64,000 nt of DNA from Bacteroidota bacterium (GCA_006218065.1 VBWE01000012.1:177111-241110); one strand, 5' to 3'. Shown: positions 25,201-35,490, counted from the first letter of the stretch. The notes: generated by a model not told the origin, from the letters alone. Numbers and translations: made by a program.

Positions 25201-28200
25201 GTTTCCATTGCAGGTACCGGCGTGAACGGCGGTGCGGCCAACACGTATGCATACCGCCGTACGCTCAACCCCGCTGCAGCGCCGTCCGATTCGCTTTACA
25301 GCAACATATTCTCGAATACACGTTCGAACGGAACTTCCACGGGAACGCATTATTCCGTATCTGTAAATAATACGACAAACTTCGTCGGCGACGGAAACGT
25401 GTACTACGGCAACGGAACGGGTTATCAAACCGGCGCTGTAGGAGTAACCAACTACGCCACTCTCCCGCTTTGGGCAGCAGCCACCGCGCAGGATGCAAAC
25501 TCATTCCAGGTTGATCCAAACTTCATTTCGGCAACCAACCTGCACATCAACAATACGCTTACTTCGGTACTCGAATCACGTGCGGTTGCAGTGGGCAGCA
25601 TCAACACCGACATTGATGCGGACAACCGTCCCGGTCCGACCGGCTCGGTAAACGGCGGCGCCACCAACCACGATATCGGTGCGGATGAATTCGACGGTAT
25701 CCCGGTAAGTGTGGATATCGGCATCCAGTCGCTGGTGCTTCCTTCTACGTCAGGATGCCATACCAACTGCGAAATCGTTCGCGTCCGTTTGAGAAACTTC
25801 ACACCGTCAGTTCTTAATATGGCCGTTAATAACGTAACGATTACATCCAGCACAACCGGCCCGAACCCGCAGACGTTCGCCGTACTCACGATTACGAGCG
25901 GCACCATTGCTGCAAACGGCTTCCTTGATACTGCCGTAGCGATGTGTTATGATATGACCGCCGTGGGAACGCATGTATTCAACGCATCCGCTTCTACCGG
26001 CTCGGACTTCATTACGTCGAATAACGCCATGGCCCCGGTATCCATCCTGATCAGCGGAGGTGTTGCCACATCAAACCGTCCGAGCGTATGCCAGGGAGAC
26101 TCTGCGCTGATTACGCTTTCCGGTATGACCAACGGTGGAACGATCCAGTGGCAATCATCGCCAGATAATATCGTATGGACAAACATTCCCGGCGCAACCA
26201 GCAATCCGCTGAATACGGGAGCCTTGTCAGACACCACCTATTTCCGTGCAATTTCCTGCGGACTCCACAATTCGACATCGGATACTGTACTCGTTGCATT
26301 CCTTGCTGATCCGGTAACAACCGGCACAACACGCTGCGGAGCAGGTTCGGTTACCACGACTGCTTCCGGAACCGGAACGCTGAACTGGTTCGATGCTCCG
26401 AACGGCGGAAACCAGGTAAACTCGGGTACATCTTATACCACCAATATCACCAACACAACCACCTGGTATGTTGAAAACTCCAGTGGTACGCCACCTACAA
26501 CACATACCACAACGTTTGCTGCAGGTAACGGATCGAATGGAAATATGTTCACCATCACAGCAATCAATACGGTTACCATTACAGGATTCGACGGGCATGT
26601 AACAACCGGTACCAGTGACTGGCGGATTGATTACCGCCCCAACGACTACCTGCTGGTTCCGGGAGCAAATACAAGCCCCACAGGCTGGCTTCCGCTTGGA
26701 ACTGCGACTGCCGTTCCCGCCGGAGGAACAGGACTTCCGACACCCATTCCGATTACATTCAGCGTAACTATTCCCGCCGGGCAGACTTACTCTTTCCATG
26801 TAATGACTATTGCAGGCTCAGGAGTTCAGTACACGAACGGCACCGGTGCAGGTAACGTTTACAATGCAAACGCGGACTTCCAGTTCCGCGAAGGTCACGG
26901 CGGCGTGTCGTTCAACTGCACCAACGTACCCCGCGTATTCAACGGGCGTATTCATTACTCATCCGGCTGCTCCAGTTTCCCGCGCGTAGCTGTAACTGCA
27001 ACTATTACACCTGCCGATACTATTATTGCAACGGTTTCGAACAGCATCTGCGACAGCGGTTCGGCAACAATCGAAGTTACCAGCCTGAACACGGGATACC
27101 AGTACAACTGGACTCCTGCAACAGGCCTGAACATGACCACCGGCGACAGTGTGATCTCTACACTTACACTTGCGCTTGGCACACAGACGTACCTGGTCTC
27201 TTCACTTGATACAACTACCGGTTGCCAGTCGAGTACAACGGCCATCGTCAATGTCAATCCTTCGCCGGATATCGTTGCTTCGGTAAGTAACGATACGGTT
27301 TGCGCCAATACCCAGGTAACGCTGGGCGCCGCTGCAGGATTTACAAACCCGGTTATCGTCGGAACAGGACTTATACAAAACACCAATACAACCTATCCTG
27401 CACCCTACGGTAATTTCTACTGGGGTTCGCGTCACCAGATGCTGGTTCTTGCATCGGAACTTTCGGCGTCAGGATTGACCGCGGGTTATATCAACGCGCT
27501 GTCTTTTGAAGTGGGTAATATAAACGGTACGCAGCCGCTGGATAACTTCGAAATCAAACTTGGCCTGACCAGCATCACTTCGATCACGGCATTCCAGCTT
27601 AGCCCCATGACATCAGTGTACACCAACCCGAGCTATATGCCTGTCCCGGTTTCGGTCAATACGCACAATTTCACGACACCGTTTTACTGGGACGGCATTT
27701 CGAACCTGATCGTAGAGACCTGCCACAACAATACGTCATTCATCGCGAATGTATCTGTGCGGCAGTCCGCAACGCCGTTTACTTCAACGGTATATTACCG
27801 TGCGGATGCCGGCGGAGTTTGTTCCAATACACTTGTAACCGGTTCGATCGCCCAGCGCCCGAACATGCGTTTCTGGAGAAGTACGTCGAACTGGACGTAT
27901 ATCTGGACACCGGCAAGCGGACTCAGCGATTCCACATCAACCGCACCGACTGTTTCACCCGCAGTTACGACTACTTATTATGTTACTGCAACGGATACCA
28001 TCAACGGTTGCACGGATATAGATTCGATCAGGGTAGTCGTTAACCCGCTGCCCCCGCTCGCGCTCGGAAGCGACACATCGATCTGCTCGGCCAACACGCC
28101 TTATGCGCTGAACGCTCCTGTGGGCGGATACAGTTACCTGTGGAATACCGGCGATACCATATCAAGCATCAACCTGTCGTCGAGCGACACCATTTATGTT

Positions 28201-29619
28201 GATGTAACGGATACGATTACCGGTTGTATGTCCACTGATACGATCATGATCATGGTCAATCCTTCGCCGGTATTTACGCTGGGTAACGATACTTCGTTCT
28301 GCAGCGGCGGCATGACTACGCTTGTTGCACCGATGGGCGGTTACAGCTACATGTGGAGTGATTCTACCACCAATGATTCGCTGATGGTGATGAGTGGCGG
28401 CAACTACTGGCTGCTGGTAACGGATACTGTCAACGGATGCGGTGTAACCGATTCTATTATGGTCAGCGTTAACCCGCTGCCGGTATTTACCCTGGGCAAC
28501 GATTCCGTTCTTTGTTCGGCCAATGCCCCGGTCATCCTCACAGGACCTGCCGGCGGATACAGCTACATGTGGAGTGATTCAACCGTAAACAGTTCGCTTT
28601 CGGTTTCTTCAACAGGCATGTACATACTGATGGTTACCGATACGACCACCGGCTGTGCCTGGAATGATTCGATCACGGTTACGGTTAATGCCACACCGGT
28701 GTTCACACTCGGAAGCGATACCACGGTTTGCGGAAGCATCCTGCTCAGCGGACCATCCGGATCGTACAACTACATGTGGAGCGATTCAACTGTGAACAGT
28801 TCACTTTCCGCATCTTCATCAGGCACTTACTCGCTGATGGTTACAGACAGTGTTACCGGATGCGCCTGGAACGACTCGATCGTGGTTGCTGTAAACCCGG
28901 TGCCCCCGCTTAACCTGGGTGCAGATACGGCAGTTTGCGGAACATCGTATACGCTGAATGCGCCGGCAGGACCGTACAGCTACCTCTGGTCGGACAACAG
29001 TACCGGCAGTTCGCTGAACGTAAATACGACCGGCAGCACCTGGGTAACCGTAACCGATACAGCAAACGGATGCGGATCAACCGACAGTATTATGGTAACG
29101 CTCAATGCTCCGCCCGTGGCCACGTTTGTCCTCGCCGACAATTCCGTTTGCGTTGATGACGGCGCTGTAACACTTAGCGGAACACCGAACGGCGGTACTT
29201 TCTCCGGTGCAGGCGTTACAGCCAACAGTTTCAATCCCCCGGTTGCAGGTATCGGCTCACATGTGATCACCTACACGTACACGGATGTGAATAACTGCAC
29301 GGCTACGGCTACGGATACAATAACCGTAAGCGCCTGCGTCGGTGTCGGCGAAATCAGCAGCCTGGTGAACGGAGTCAATGTATTCCCGAACCCGAACAAC
29401 GGAGCTTTCGTACTGACTATCGACCGCGCCGATTTCAGGGAACTCACCATCGAACTGATGTCGCTGGAAGGAAAACGAGTTTACAGCTTTATGACTGAAA
29501 ACGTTTCCGGCCAGTTTGTAAAACAGATCGAAATGAGTAACCTGGCGAACGGAACCTACTACCTGCGCATCACAACAGAGCAGGAGACCATCGTTCGCAA
29601 AGTGGTTCGCAACCAATAA
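22255..29619 (+). CDS. Giant T9SS-exported adhesin-like protein, 2454 aa
   Basis: The product has an N-terminal signal (LKIFSWTLVVLFATFASGLNG) and is rich in Thr, Asn, Ser and Gly. Order: a beta-sandwich region (about 40-250), a fibronectin-III-like module (about 260-350, VNWEDNSTNEANFIVQRST), a long region with parallel-beta-helix character (about 380-1150, repeated NTITNLS.. and ISNN.I words), an Ig-like region with GY.Y.WTP motifs, five tandem modules of about 70 residues (about 1932-2285, LGNDT..CS...YSYMWSDST..NSSL..GC..DSI.V.VNP), a shared VCVDDGAVTLSGTPNGGTFSG module, and a type A sorting domain (VFPNPNNGAFVLTIDRADF..NGTYYLRIT). It is predicted to sit on the cell surface. Its closest relative in the window is the next gene. 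No catalytic site is seen. Confidence 0.88.
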   Translation: MKNKYSSLARGTSKSFLKIFSWTLVVLFATFASGLNGQVSSYTFSSSTGTYTPISGGTQLGTATTDDDVFGALPIGFSFCYNGTTYTTFGVNSNGWISLGSTTPASSYTALSTGSTNNVIAGFNFDIQGEPTTGYLQYLTTGVSPNQTLIVQWTDFDAFSSTTNTDNYNFQIRLNETSNTIEVVYGSYTVNAAFRAAQVGLRGATNADFNNRMVSNGVNTWATTLPGSSNADICEVNNLPLVPASGLTFTWTLPAAPATPINGTFTAVTTSGMTVNWEDNSTNEANFIVQRSTDNIVFTTVATIPSTSIGTTGTPYNYVATGLFSNTLYYWRIISSNANCGSSFLAMQQTTLSGTMCGTYTVGPTGTYTSLTAAFAAVAANGVLCPLVFDLQAAYVSTVETFPITIPFLGTGPGTNITVRPELGATNLSITSNATQTILFNGATYVTFDGRPGSSGIVRELTIANTITTGTAASFTGDASNCGFMYCNIEGVTTGTTNGVIAFTSSTTNVGQSGHNINNCEFRPGASTPQQFIYSVNSTVGAFNSATISNNFIHDWFLATSANNAINVANGNTNWTISNNSFYQTANRTYTTAATHNAITFSSATNSYGHTVSGNFIGGTAASCGGTPWTMLGAVASRFIGINMTVGTVAASNVQGNTIRNFSFATTSGATTLNGIWAGISITSGNVNVGTTTPNTIGSTTTNGAVTATTTVSGGLLVGINSSAAAAAINIANNMVGGLTCLGSTATIVTSVVGIQASSSSTITITGNTVGSTTMNNSLINATGTVTTTNHVTGILCTSTSANTITNNTIMNLSGVSSSTSTGAQVRGIVATTGLNTITGNTISNLANLSPQAGTTTTSSVLGISQQSTSTLMAHNVSNNTITNLGNGATTASNVSVTGIYMTGSTTQLTNQVSRNTIRALASASTGSPVISGIQINGGIIRVYNNMVMLGLDAAGSAITAAHEFNGIYKTTANRASILFNSVSIAGTGVNGGAANTYAYRRTLNPAAAPSDSLYSNIFSNTRSNGTSTGTHYSVSVNNTTNFVGDGNVYYGNGTGYQTGAVGVTNYATLPLWAAATAQDANSFQVDPNFISATNLHINNTLTSVLESRAVAVGSINTDIDADNRPGPTGSVNGGATNHDIGADEFDGIPVSVDIGIQSLVLPSTSGCHTNCEIVRVRLRNFTPSVLNMAVNNVTITSSTTGPNPQTFAVLTITSGTIAANGFLDTAVAMCYDMTAVGTHVFNASASTGSDFITSNNAMAPVSILISGGVATSNRPSVCQGDSALITLSGMTNGGTIQWQSSPDNIVWTNIPGATSNPLNTGALSDTTYFRAISCGLHNSTSDTVLVAFLADPVTTGTTRCGAGSVTTTASGTGTLNWFDAPNGGNQVNSGTSYTTNITNTTTWYVENSSGTPPTTHTTTFAAGNGSNGNMFTITAINTVTITGFDGHVTTGTSDWRIDYRPNDYLLVPGANTSPTGWLPLGTATAVPAGGTGLPTPIPITFSVTIPAGQTYSFHVMTIAGSGVQYTNGTGAGNVYNANADFQFREGHGGVSFNCTNVPRVFNGRIHYSSGCSSFPRVAVTATITPADTIIATVSNSICDSGSATIEVTSLNTGYQYNWTPATGLNMTTGDSVISTLTLALGTQTYLVSSLDTTTGCQSSTTAIVNVNPSPDIVASVSNDTVCANTQVTLGAAAGFTNPVIVGTGLIQNTNTTYPAPYGNFYWGSRHQMLVLASELSASGLTAGYINALSFEVGNINGTQPLDNFEIKLGLTSITSITAFQLSPMTSVYTNPSYMPVPVSVNTHNFTTPFYWDGISNLIVETCHNNTSFIANVSVRQSATPFTSTVYYRADAGGVCSNTLVTGSIAQRPNMRFWRSTSNWTYIWTPASGLSDSTSTAPTVSPAVTTTYYVTATDTINGCTDIDSIRVVVNPLPPLALGSDTSICSANTPYALNAPVGGYSYLWNTGDTISSINLSSSDTIYVDVTDTITGCMSTDTIMIMVNPSPVFTLGNDTSFCSGGMTTLVAPMGGYSYMWSDSTTNDSLMVMSGGNYWLLVTDTVNGCGVTDSIMVSVNPLPVFTLGNDSVLCSANAPVILTGPAGGYSYMWSDSTVNSSLSVSSTGMYILMVTDTTTGCAWNDSITVTVNATPVFTLGSDTTVCGSILLSGPSGSYNYMWSDSTVNSSLSASSSGTYSLMVTDSVTGCAWNDSIVVAVNPVPPLNLGADTAVCGTSYTLNAPAGPYSYLWSDNSTGSSLNVNTTGSTWVTVTDTANGCGSTDSIMVTLNAPPVATFVLADNSVCVDDGAVTLSGTPNGGTFSGAGVTANSFNPPVAGIGSHVITYTYTDVNNCTATATDTITVSACVGVGEISSLVNGVNVFPNPNNGAFVLTIDRADFRELTIELMSLEGKRVYSFMTENVSGQFVKQIEMSNLANGTYYLRITTEQETIVRKVVRNQ

Positions 29620-29639
29620 TCCATAGAGAAAATCAATTT

Positions 29640-29680
29640 AAAAAAGCAGGAGGATAAAGCTTTATCCTCCTGCTTTTTTT
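29640..29680 (+). terminator. Perfect long palindromic terminator
   Basis: The arms 29641-29659 and 29660-29678 are perfect complements (GCAGGAGGATAAAG and its complement, flanked by A and T runs). It ends the first giant gene and could act in both directions. The rest of the gap to 29904 holds no gene. Confidence 0.9.
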
Positions 29681-29904
29681 AAACGGGTTCAAAACCATTC
29701 GTCCGATGATTCATACTACTTATCGAAAAGGTGAATTTATCTTTAAGAAAAGGCAGACATTTTTTTCCTGTTTCTCCGGTTTAAGATACTTTCGCGACTC
29801 TCTTCCTGGCTAAAGTCAATACACAGTACCAGGCCATTATTTTTAATCCAGCTTCCAGTAAATAGTTAAAAACAAATCACCACACAACCACAAAACAAAA
29901 CCAG

Positions 29905-32900
29905 ATGAAAAAATCGAATTACTTCAAACGAATTTTAACAATGGCTGTCCTTATGCTGCTGACCGGCTTTACAGGTTGGTCGCAGATAACGGTTGTAGCC
30001 ACAGCAGGTGTCATGGGGCCCACTCCATATACAGACCTTGCGTCTGCATTTGCCGCGATCAACGCAGGCACACACCAGGGCGATATCGGGATCGGTATTT
30101 CCGTCAGTACAACAGAAACTGGTCCTTGCGTACTTAACGCAAGCGGAGCAGGTGCTGCCATTTACACCACGGTATTGATCCAGCCGATCGTCGACGGCGT
30201 CAGCGTTTCCGGGCCAACTACCAACGGGCGCGGCCTGGTCGAACTGAACGGCGCCGACAACGTTACTATCGACGGCGACAACCCGAACACACCGGGCAAC
30301 AACCGTAACCTGACCATCCAGAACACCGCGGTAAATACGGTTACCTATGCTTCCGTTGTTCGCGTAGCACTTTCTACATTGGTGACCACCGGCGATAACA
30401 ATACAGTTAAAAACTGCATCATAACCGGTAATGCAACCGGGCGGAACATTGCCGGTGCAACCAGCACAACCGGTTCGGAACACACGACCTACGGCATTCT
30501 TGTCGGCGGCGGCGCTTCAACGGTGGCTACGACAACAGCGCCGAACGCGATCACTTCGGTTACCACAGTAGTGGGAGCCCCCATCACAGCGCTCAACTTC
30601 ATCGCAAGCAACAACGCGATCGATGCCTGCGCACGCGGTATCGCTGTACAGGGTTCAGCCACTACGTTTGCTACCCCGCTTACCATTACAGGCAACGTGA
30701 TCGGTAACGCTACCCCGCTCAGCACAACTACGGTTTATTCGCGCGGAGTAACGATCATGGGATTCAGCAACGCCACCGTTGCGGATAACATCTTTCAGAA
30801 TATTGCTTTCACAGTATCAACTGCAACAGGCGCTATCTGGCTTGGCGAATCAAGCGCCAACGGAAACGGCGCCATTGTCGAACGTAACTTTATCAACAGC
30901 GTTATCAATAACAATACCGGCACTTACGGCGCATACGGAATCAACCTGGCCGGCGGTACCGGGCATATCATCCGCAACAATTTTATCCAGGGCCTCAATC
31001 ATAATATGTCGGGCGGAGCAGCTTTCTCTACCACGTTCGGCGTTCACGGCATCCGTATCTTATCCGGAACAGGGCATTTCATTTATTACAACTCCGTAAA
31101 CCTGTATGGTGCGCGTATCGGAACTGCAAATACCAGTTTGCTGGCATCCGCATTTACCATCGTGGGTACCGCCCAGACAGGCTGCACTGTTCAGAATAAC
31201 ATCTTCTCCAACACGATGACCGGCGGAACAACGACTGTTGCTGCAGTCTCGATGTACCTTCCTTCAGGCGGAACTTCGGCGATGAACCTGACGCTGAACA
31301 ACAACTTCTATTACTCCGGCACAACAGCCGGGCAGTCCGGTATTCTCCAGGTCAGCACAGCATACAGCGCTGCAAACCTGTACACCGCCGCCAACTTCAT
31401 CCAGGGATCGACAACGCCGGCAACCAACTCACGCGCATACACCAGCGTACTGTCGGTAGCCGGAACTAACGATAACGCATCCTGGGCTTCATCAAATGCA
31501 GCCCCCTTCGTATCGAACAGCGATCTGCACATCAACACACTGGCTCTGAACGTAACTGACGTGGACGGCCGTGCGCTGGTGATCGGCAGTATCGCAACCG
31601 ATATCGACAACGCTGCACGGGATATAACGACTCCGGATATCGGCGCCGATGAATTTACACAACCTGTCTGCTCAGGTTCATTAGGCGGAACGATTACTCC
31701 TGCCACGTATACCAATTGCGCAGGACAGACACAAGTACTCACTTCCGCAGGGGCTACAGGTGGAAGCGGAATCACCTACCAGTGGCAGGTTTCTACCACT
31801 TCGGGCGGACCTTATTCCAACGTAATCGGCGGAAGCGGTGCAAACACCACATCGTACACCACTGGCGTTTTGACCGCAGGAACATTTTATTATGTCCTCC
31901 AGGTTACCTGCAGCACCGGCCCTTCTACCGGCTACTCCAACGAAGCAACGGTAACGGTTAACCCGACACCGACTGTTACCGCTACTCCTGCAACCGCTAC
32001 ATTCTGTCTTGGCGGAGCTGTTGTCCCGCTTACAGCAGGCGGTGCAACAACTTACGCATGGTCTCCCGGTGCCGGTCTTTCTTCAACAACCGGTGCCAAC
32101 GTGGATGCAAGTCCTTTGGCAAGCACAACGTACACAGTAACCGGAACCGACGGCAACGGCTGTACTTCAACGGCAACTGCTGCTATTACTGTTGCACCGG
32201 GTGTCAACGTAAACAGTCTCGTTTCCAACCCGGCTGCTGTTTGCTCCGGTGGAAATGCTACGCTGACCACCAGCGCTTCTGCAAGCGTGACGTATTGCCA
32301 GCCTGTTTATACCAACGGTACGGGCTTCGGAGATTACGTCAGCCTCGTTCAGCTGAACACACTGAACAATGCGACAGTCGGAGCACCGACTCCGTATTAT
32401 ACCTTGTATCCTGCCAGCGGAAGTACGACAACCACGCTTGCTGCCGGCGGCACATACACCATTACACTCAGCCCGGGCACTTATACGATCAACGACCTTG
32501 CAGCCTGGATCGATTTCAACCAGAACGGTACGCTGAACGACGGCGGTGAAAAACTCGGCGAAACCGATAACCTCGGCGCTGCGCCGGCCACGACTGCTTT
32601 CACATTCACGGTTCCCGCGGGCGCTTACAACGGTACAACCCGTTTACGCGTTCGTGATGTCGATCACGCCGGAACCAACGATATGGATCCCTGCGCTGCG
32701 CAATCCACTTTTGGTGAAACGGAAGATTACATCATCACGATTGTCGGTGGTGTGGACTATGTGAATTATGCCTGGAGTCCTGCAACATTCCTGAACATGA
32801 CCACCGGTGATACGGTAACGGGCAGCGGCATGACATCTACCACAACCTATACACTCACCGCTACCTCGCTCAACGGATGCGCGGACATGGACAGCGTAAC

Positions 32901-34734
32901 GGTTACTGTAAACCCGCTGCCGGTGATCACGGCTTCGGCTACGCAGGATACCGTCTGCGCCGGCGATTCCACAACAATCACAGCGGGCGGAGCAATCACG
33001 TACGCCTGGATGCCCGGATCACTGAGCGGAACAAGCGTTACTGTTGCACCTTCTTCAACTACCGTGTACACGGTTGCAGGAACAGACGGCAACGGCTGCG
33101 TTGATTCAACGACATTCCAGGTCCAGGTAAATAACCTGCCGGTTGTAACACTCAGCGGAAACAGTGCGCTCTGCACCGGCGACAGCACTTTGCTCACCGG
33201 CAGCTCCGGCGGAACAAGCCAGTGGTACATGAACGGTGTTGCTATCCCCGGCGCCACCAGCAATACCTATACGGCTGCAGCAGCAGGTATTTACAACATG
33301 ACCAAAACAAACCTGAACGGATGCGGAGATTCCGCAGCCACAGGAATTACCGTTGTGATTAACCCGGTTCCTGTTTTTGCACTCGCCAACGATACCACGT
33401 TCTGCAGCGGCGGAATGACAACACTGATGGCTCCTTCGGGCGGATACAATTACCTGTGGAGCGACAGTTCGGTAAACAGTTCACTCGCAGTAATGACTTC
33501 CGGTACATACTGGCTGACGGTTACTGATTCCGTTACCGGCTGCGACGCATCCGACAGCATGACCGTAACTGTAAACGCTGCCGCTGTTTTCACACTCGGC
33601 TCCGATATTGCAGCGTGCTCGAACAACGTCCCGGTAAGCCTCAACGGCCCGGCCGGCGCATTCAGCTACCTGTGGAGCGACAGTTCGACCAACGATTCGC
33701 TTTGGGTTTCCACTGCCGGAACATATTCGCTGATGGCGACCGACAGTGTCTCCGGTTGTTCGTGGAGTGATACTGTAACAGTAACCGTAAACCCTGCACC
33801 GAACTTTACGCTCGGCAACGACACGGCGGTATGCAGCGCAAGCGGCCCGGTTCTTCTTTCTGCACCTGCAGGATCTTACAGCTACCTCTGGAGCGACAGT
33901 TCCACAGGCAGTTCACTTTCTGCTTCGGCAACGGGCAATTACTCGCTGACGGTTACCGACAGCATTACAGGCTGCTCCTGGATTGACAGCATAGCGGTAA
34001 CAGTAAACGCAAACCCGGTTGTGAACCTTGGTTCCGACAGCACGATTTGCGCTACTTCGCTCATGCTGAATGGTCCGTCAGGTCCTTACATGTATCTCTG
34101 GTCGGATAGTACGGCTAACCAGGACCTCACTGTTTCCGCTTCGGGAACTTATGCGCTCACGGTTACCGATTCGCTTACCGGTTGTTCTTCGTCCGACAGC
34201 GTAGCCGTGATCCTGAACACTCCTCCGGCAGTTACGTTTGTGCTGGCCGACAATACACTTTGTATTGACGATATGGCTGCAACGATGACGGCTACACCGG
34301 CCGGCGGTGCATTCTCCGGCGTGGCCATTACAGGTAACACCTTCAACCCGGCTGTTGCCGGCGTCGGATCACACATCATCACCTACTCGTACACCGACCC
34401 GAACAACGGATGCGTGGTTGCTGTTGCCGATACGTTTATCGTCAGCGCCTGCGTAGGTCTCGGTGAAATTTCCGGCATCGCTTCCGGGATCAACGTATTC
34501 CCGAACCCGAACAACGGAAGCTTCATACTCACGATCGACCAGGCCGATTTCAAAGAACTGACGATCGAACTGATGTCGCTGGAAGGAAAACGTGTTTACA
34601 GTGATATGATCACAAACGTTTCAGGCCAGTTCGTAAAACAGATCGATATGAACAGCCTCGCGAACGGAACATACTACCTGCGACTGACAACAGAAAGCAA
34701 TACTGTTGTGAAGAAAATCGTCCGCAACAAGTAA
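29905..34734 (+). CDS. Giant T9SS-exported paralogue, 1609 aa
   Basis: This protein is a paralogue of the gene before it. It has a signal peptide (ILTMAVLMLLTGFTGWSQ), a beta-helix-like region with N/T/G-rich repeats (about 25-590), Ig-like modules (about 600-760), a GEVED domain (about 800-950; GDYVSLVQLNTLNN, AAWIDFNQNGTLNDGGEKLGE, GETEDYIITI), further Ig-like modules, four tandem modules of about 70 residues (LGSDS..C...YSYLWSDS..SL..GC..DS..VTVN, about 1155-1435), the same VCIDDMAATMTATPAGGAFSG module and a type A sorting domain. The last 100 residues are nearly identical to those of the neighbour. Surface display and adhesion are the likely role; no enzyme motif is seen. Confidence 0.88.
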   Translation: MKKSNYFKRILTMAVLMLLTGFTGWSQITVVATAGVMGPTPYTDLASAFAAINAGTHQGDIGIGISVSTTETGPCVLNASGAGAAIYTTVLIQPIVDGVSVSGPTTNGRGLVELNGADNVTIDGDNPNTPGNNRNLTIQNTAVNTVTYASVVRVALSTLVTTGDNNTVKNCIITGNATGRNIAGATSTTGSEHTTYGILVGGGASTVATTTAPNAITSVTTVVGAPITALNFIASNNAIDACARGIAVQGSATTFATPLTITGNVIGNATPLSTTTVYSRGVTIMGFSNATVADNIFQNIAFTVSTATGAIWLGESSANGNGAIVERNFINSVINNNTGTYGAYGINLAGGTGHIIRNNFIQGLNHNMSGGAAFSTTFGVHGIRILSGTGHFIYYNSVNLYGARIGTANTSLLASAFTIVGTAQTGCTVQNNIFSNTMTGGTTTVAAVSMYLPSGGTSAMNLTLNNNFYYSGTTAGQSGILQVSTAYSAANLYTAANFIQGSTTPATNSRAYTSVLSVAGTNDNASWASSNAAPFVSNSDLHINTLALNVTDVDGRALVIGSIATDIDNAARDITTPDIGADEFTQPVCSGSLGGTITPATYTNCAGQTQVLTSAGATGGSGITYQWQVSTTSGGPYSNVIGGSGANTTSYTTGVLTAGTFYYVLQVTCSTGPSTGYSNEATVTVNPTPTVTATPATATFCLGGAVVPLTAGGATTYAWSPGAGLSSTTGANVDASPLASTTYTVTGTDGNGCTSTATAAITVAPGVNVNSLVSNPAAVCSGGNATLTTSASASVTYCQPVYTNGTGFGDYVSLVQLNTLNNATVGAPTPYYTLYPASGSTTTTLAAGGTYTITLSPGTYTINDLAAWIDFNQNGTLNDGGEKLGETDNLGAAPATTAFTFTVPAGAYNGTTRLRVRDVDHAGTNDMDPCAAQSTFGETEDYIITIVGGVDYVNYAWSPATFLNMTTGDTVTGSGMTSTTTYTLTATSLNGCADMDSVTVTVNPLPVITASATQDTVCAGDSTTITAGGAITYAWMPGSLSGTSVTVAPSSTTVYTVAGTDGNGCVDSTTFQVQVNNLPVVTLSGNSALCTGDSTLLTGSSGGTSQWYMNGVAIPGATSNTYTAAAAGIYNMTKTNLNGCGDSAATGITVVINPVPVFALANDTTFCSGGMTTLMAPSGGYNYLWSDSSVNSSLAVMTSGTYWLTVTDSVTGCDASDSMTVTVNAAAVFTLGSDIAACSNNVPVSLNGPAGAFSYLWSDSSTNDSLWVSTAGTYSLMATDSVSGCSWSDTVTVTVNPAPNFTLGNDTAVCSASGPVLLSAPAGSYSYLWSDSSTGSSLSASATGNYSLTVTDSITGCSWIDSIAVTVNANPVVNLGSDSTICATSLMLNGPSGPYMYLWSDSTANQDLTVSASGTYALTVTDSLTGCSSSDSVAVILNTPPAVTFVLADNTLCIDDMAATMTATPAGGAFSGVAITGNTFNPAVAGVGSHIITYSYTDPNNGCVVAVADTFIVSACVGLGEISGIASGINVFPNPNNGSFILTIDQADFKELTIELMSLEGKRVYSDMITNVSGQFVKQIDMNSLANGTYYLRLTTESNTVVKKIVRNK

Positions 34735-34749
34735 GTTTCAGATGAATTG

Positions 34750-34786
34750 AAAAAGGCTGCTTTTCAAAAAAAGCAGCCTTTTTTTT
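34750..34786 (+). terminator. Rho-independent terminator after the second giant gene
   Basis: AAAAGGCTGCTTTT (34751-34764) pairs with AAAAGCAGCCTTTT (34769-34782), followed by more T. Confidence 0.9.
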
Positions 34787-34859
34787 GACTTTTCGATTTT
34801 CCGTACATGATATTAATACATTAATATTCAAATGATTACAGGTTAAAAAGCATCACATG

Positions 34860-34890
34860 TTGTAACATTTATTGTTATTACATATATTTG
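34860..34890 (+). promoter_or_regulatory. Promoter of yceI-like gene
   Basis: The -7 box TATATTTG (34883-34890) lies 20 bases after TTG at 34860-34862, a good Bacteroidota -33/-7 pair. The ATG at 34909 is 18 bases downstream of the box. Confidence 0.6.
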
Positions 34891-34908
34891 CATTCTAAAC
34901 CAGAAAAT

Positions 34909-35490
34909 ATGAAAAAAATAGCCACTCTCTTGTTTGCTTTTGCCGGTATCGGCATTGCGACAGCACAAAACAATTGGTCATCCGATGCTGCGCACAGCAG
35001 TGTCCGTTTCACCATCACGCACATGATGATTGCCAAAACAGCGGGGCAATTCAACGAATACGAGGTTAAAGTAACCAGCGCAAAAGAAGATTTTTCGGAC
35101 GCGCAGGTGGAAATGAAAATCAAAACAGCGAGCATCAATACAGGCGATGAGAATCGCGACAAGCATTTGCAGGGTGCCGATTTCTTCGATGCGGAAAAGA
35201 ACCCGGAAATCACGTTCAAAAGCAGTTCCTTCAAAAAAGTAAAGGGAAACCAGTACAAAGTCGAAGGAGACCTGACCATGCACGGCGTGACTAAAAAAGT
35301 CACCCTCGACGCTGTTTACGGCGGCACCAAAAAAGATCCCTGGGGCAATACCAAAGCGGGTTTTGCGATCATCGGCAAGATCAACCGCAGCGATTTCGGC
35401 ATGAACTACAATGCTGATGTTGAGGGAGGGAAGATACTGGACAACATGGTCGATATTTTCTGTGACCTGGAACTGACCAAAGCGAAATAA
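34909..35490 (+). CDS. YceI-family secreted protein
   Basis: The 193-residue product has a signal peptide (MKKIATLLFAFAGIGIATAQ). The mature part is the YceI lipocalin-like barrel: WSSDAAHSSVRFTITHMMI, DENRDKHLQGADFFDAEKNPEITFKSS, DLTMHGVTKKV and KINRSDFGMN, all hallmark motifs. YceI proteins bind polyisoprenoids or other lipids in the periplasm. ATG 34909 is chosen over a more upstream ATG at 34888 because the promoter box overlaps the latter. A MarR-type regulator follows 63 bases downstream and is a likely regulator. Confidence 0.92.
   Translation: MKKIATLLFAFAGIGIATAQNNWSSDAAHSSVRFTITHMMIAKTAGQFNEYEVKVTSAKEDFSDAQVEMKIKTASINTGDENRDKHLQGADFFDAEKNPEITFKSSSFKKVKGNQYKVEGDLTMHGVTKKVTLDAVYGGTKKDPWGNTKAGFAIIGKINRSDFGMNYNADVEGGKILDNMVDIFCDLELTKAK

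Noticed and set aside
23362..25428. 688-residue open frame on the minus strand inside the giant gene
   Set aside because: It is opposite a long Thr/Asn/Gly-rich gene; the translation is Cys/Arg-rich without any domain, as expected from biased codons.
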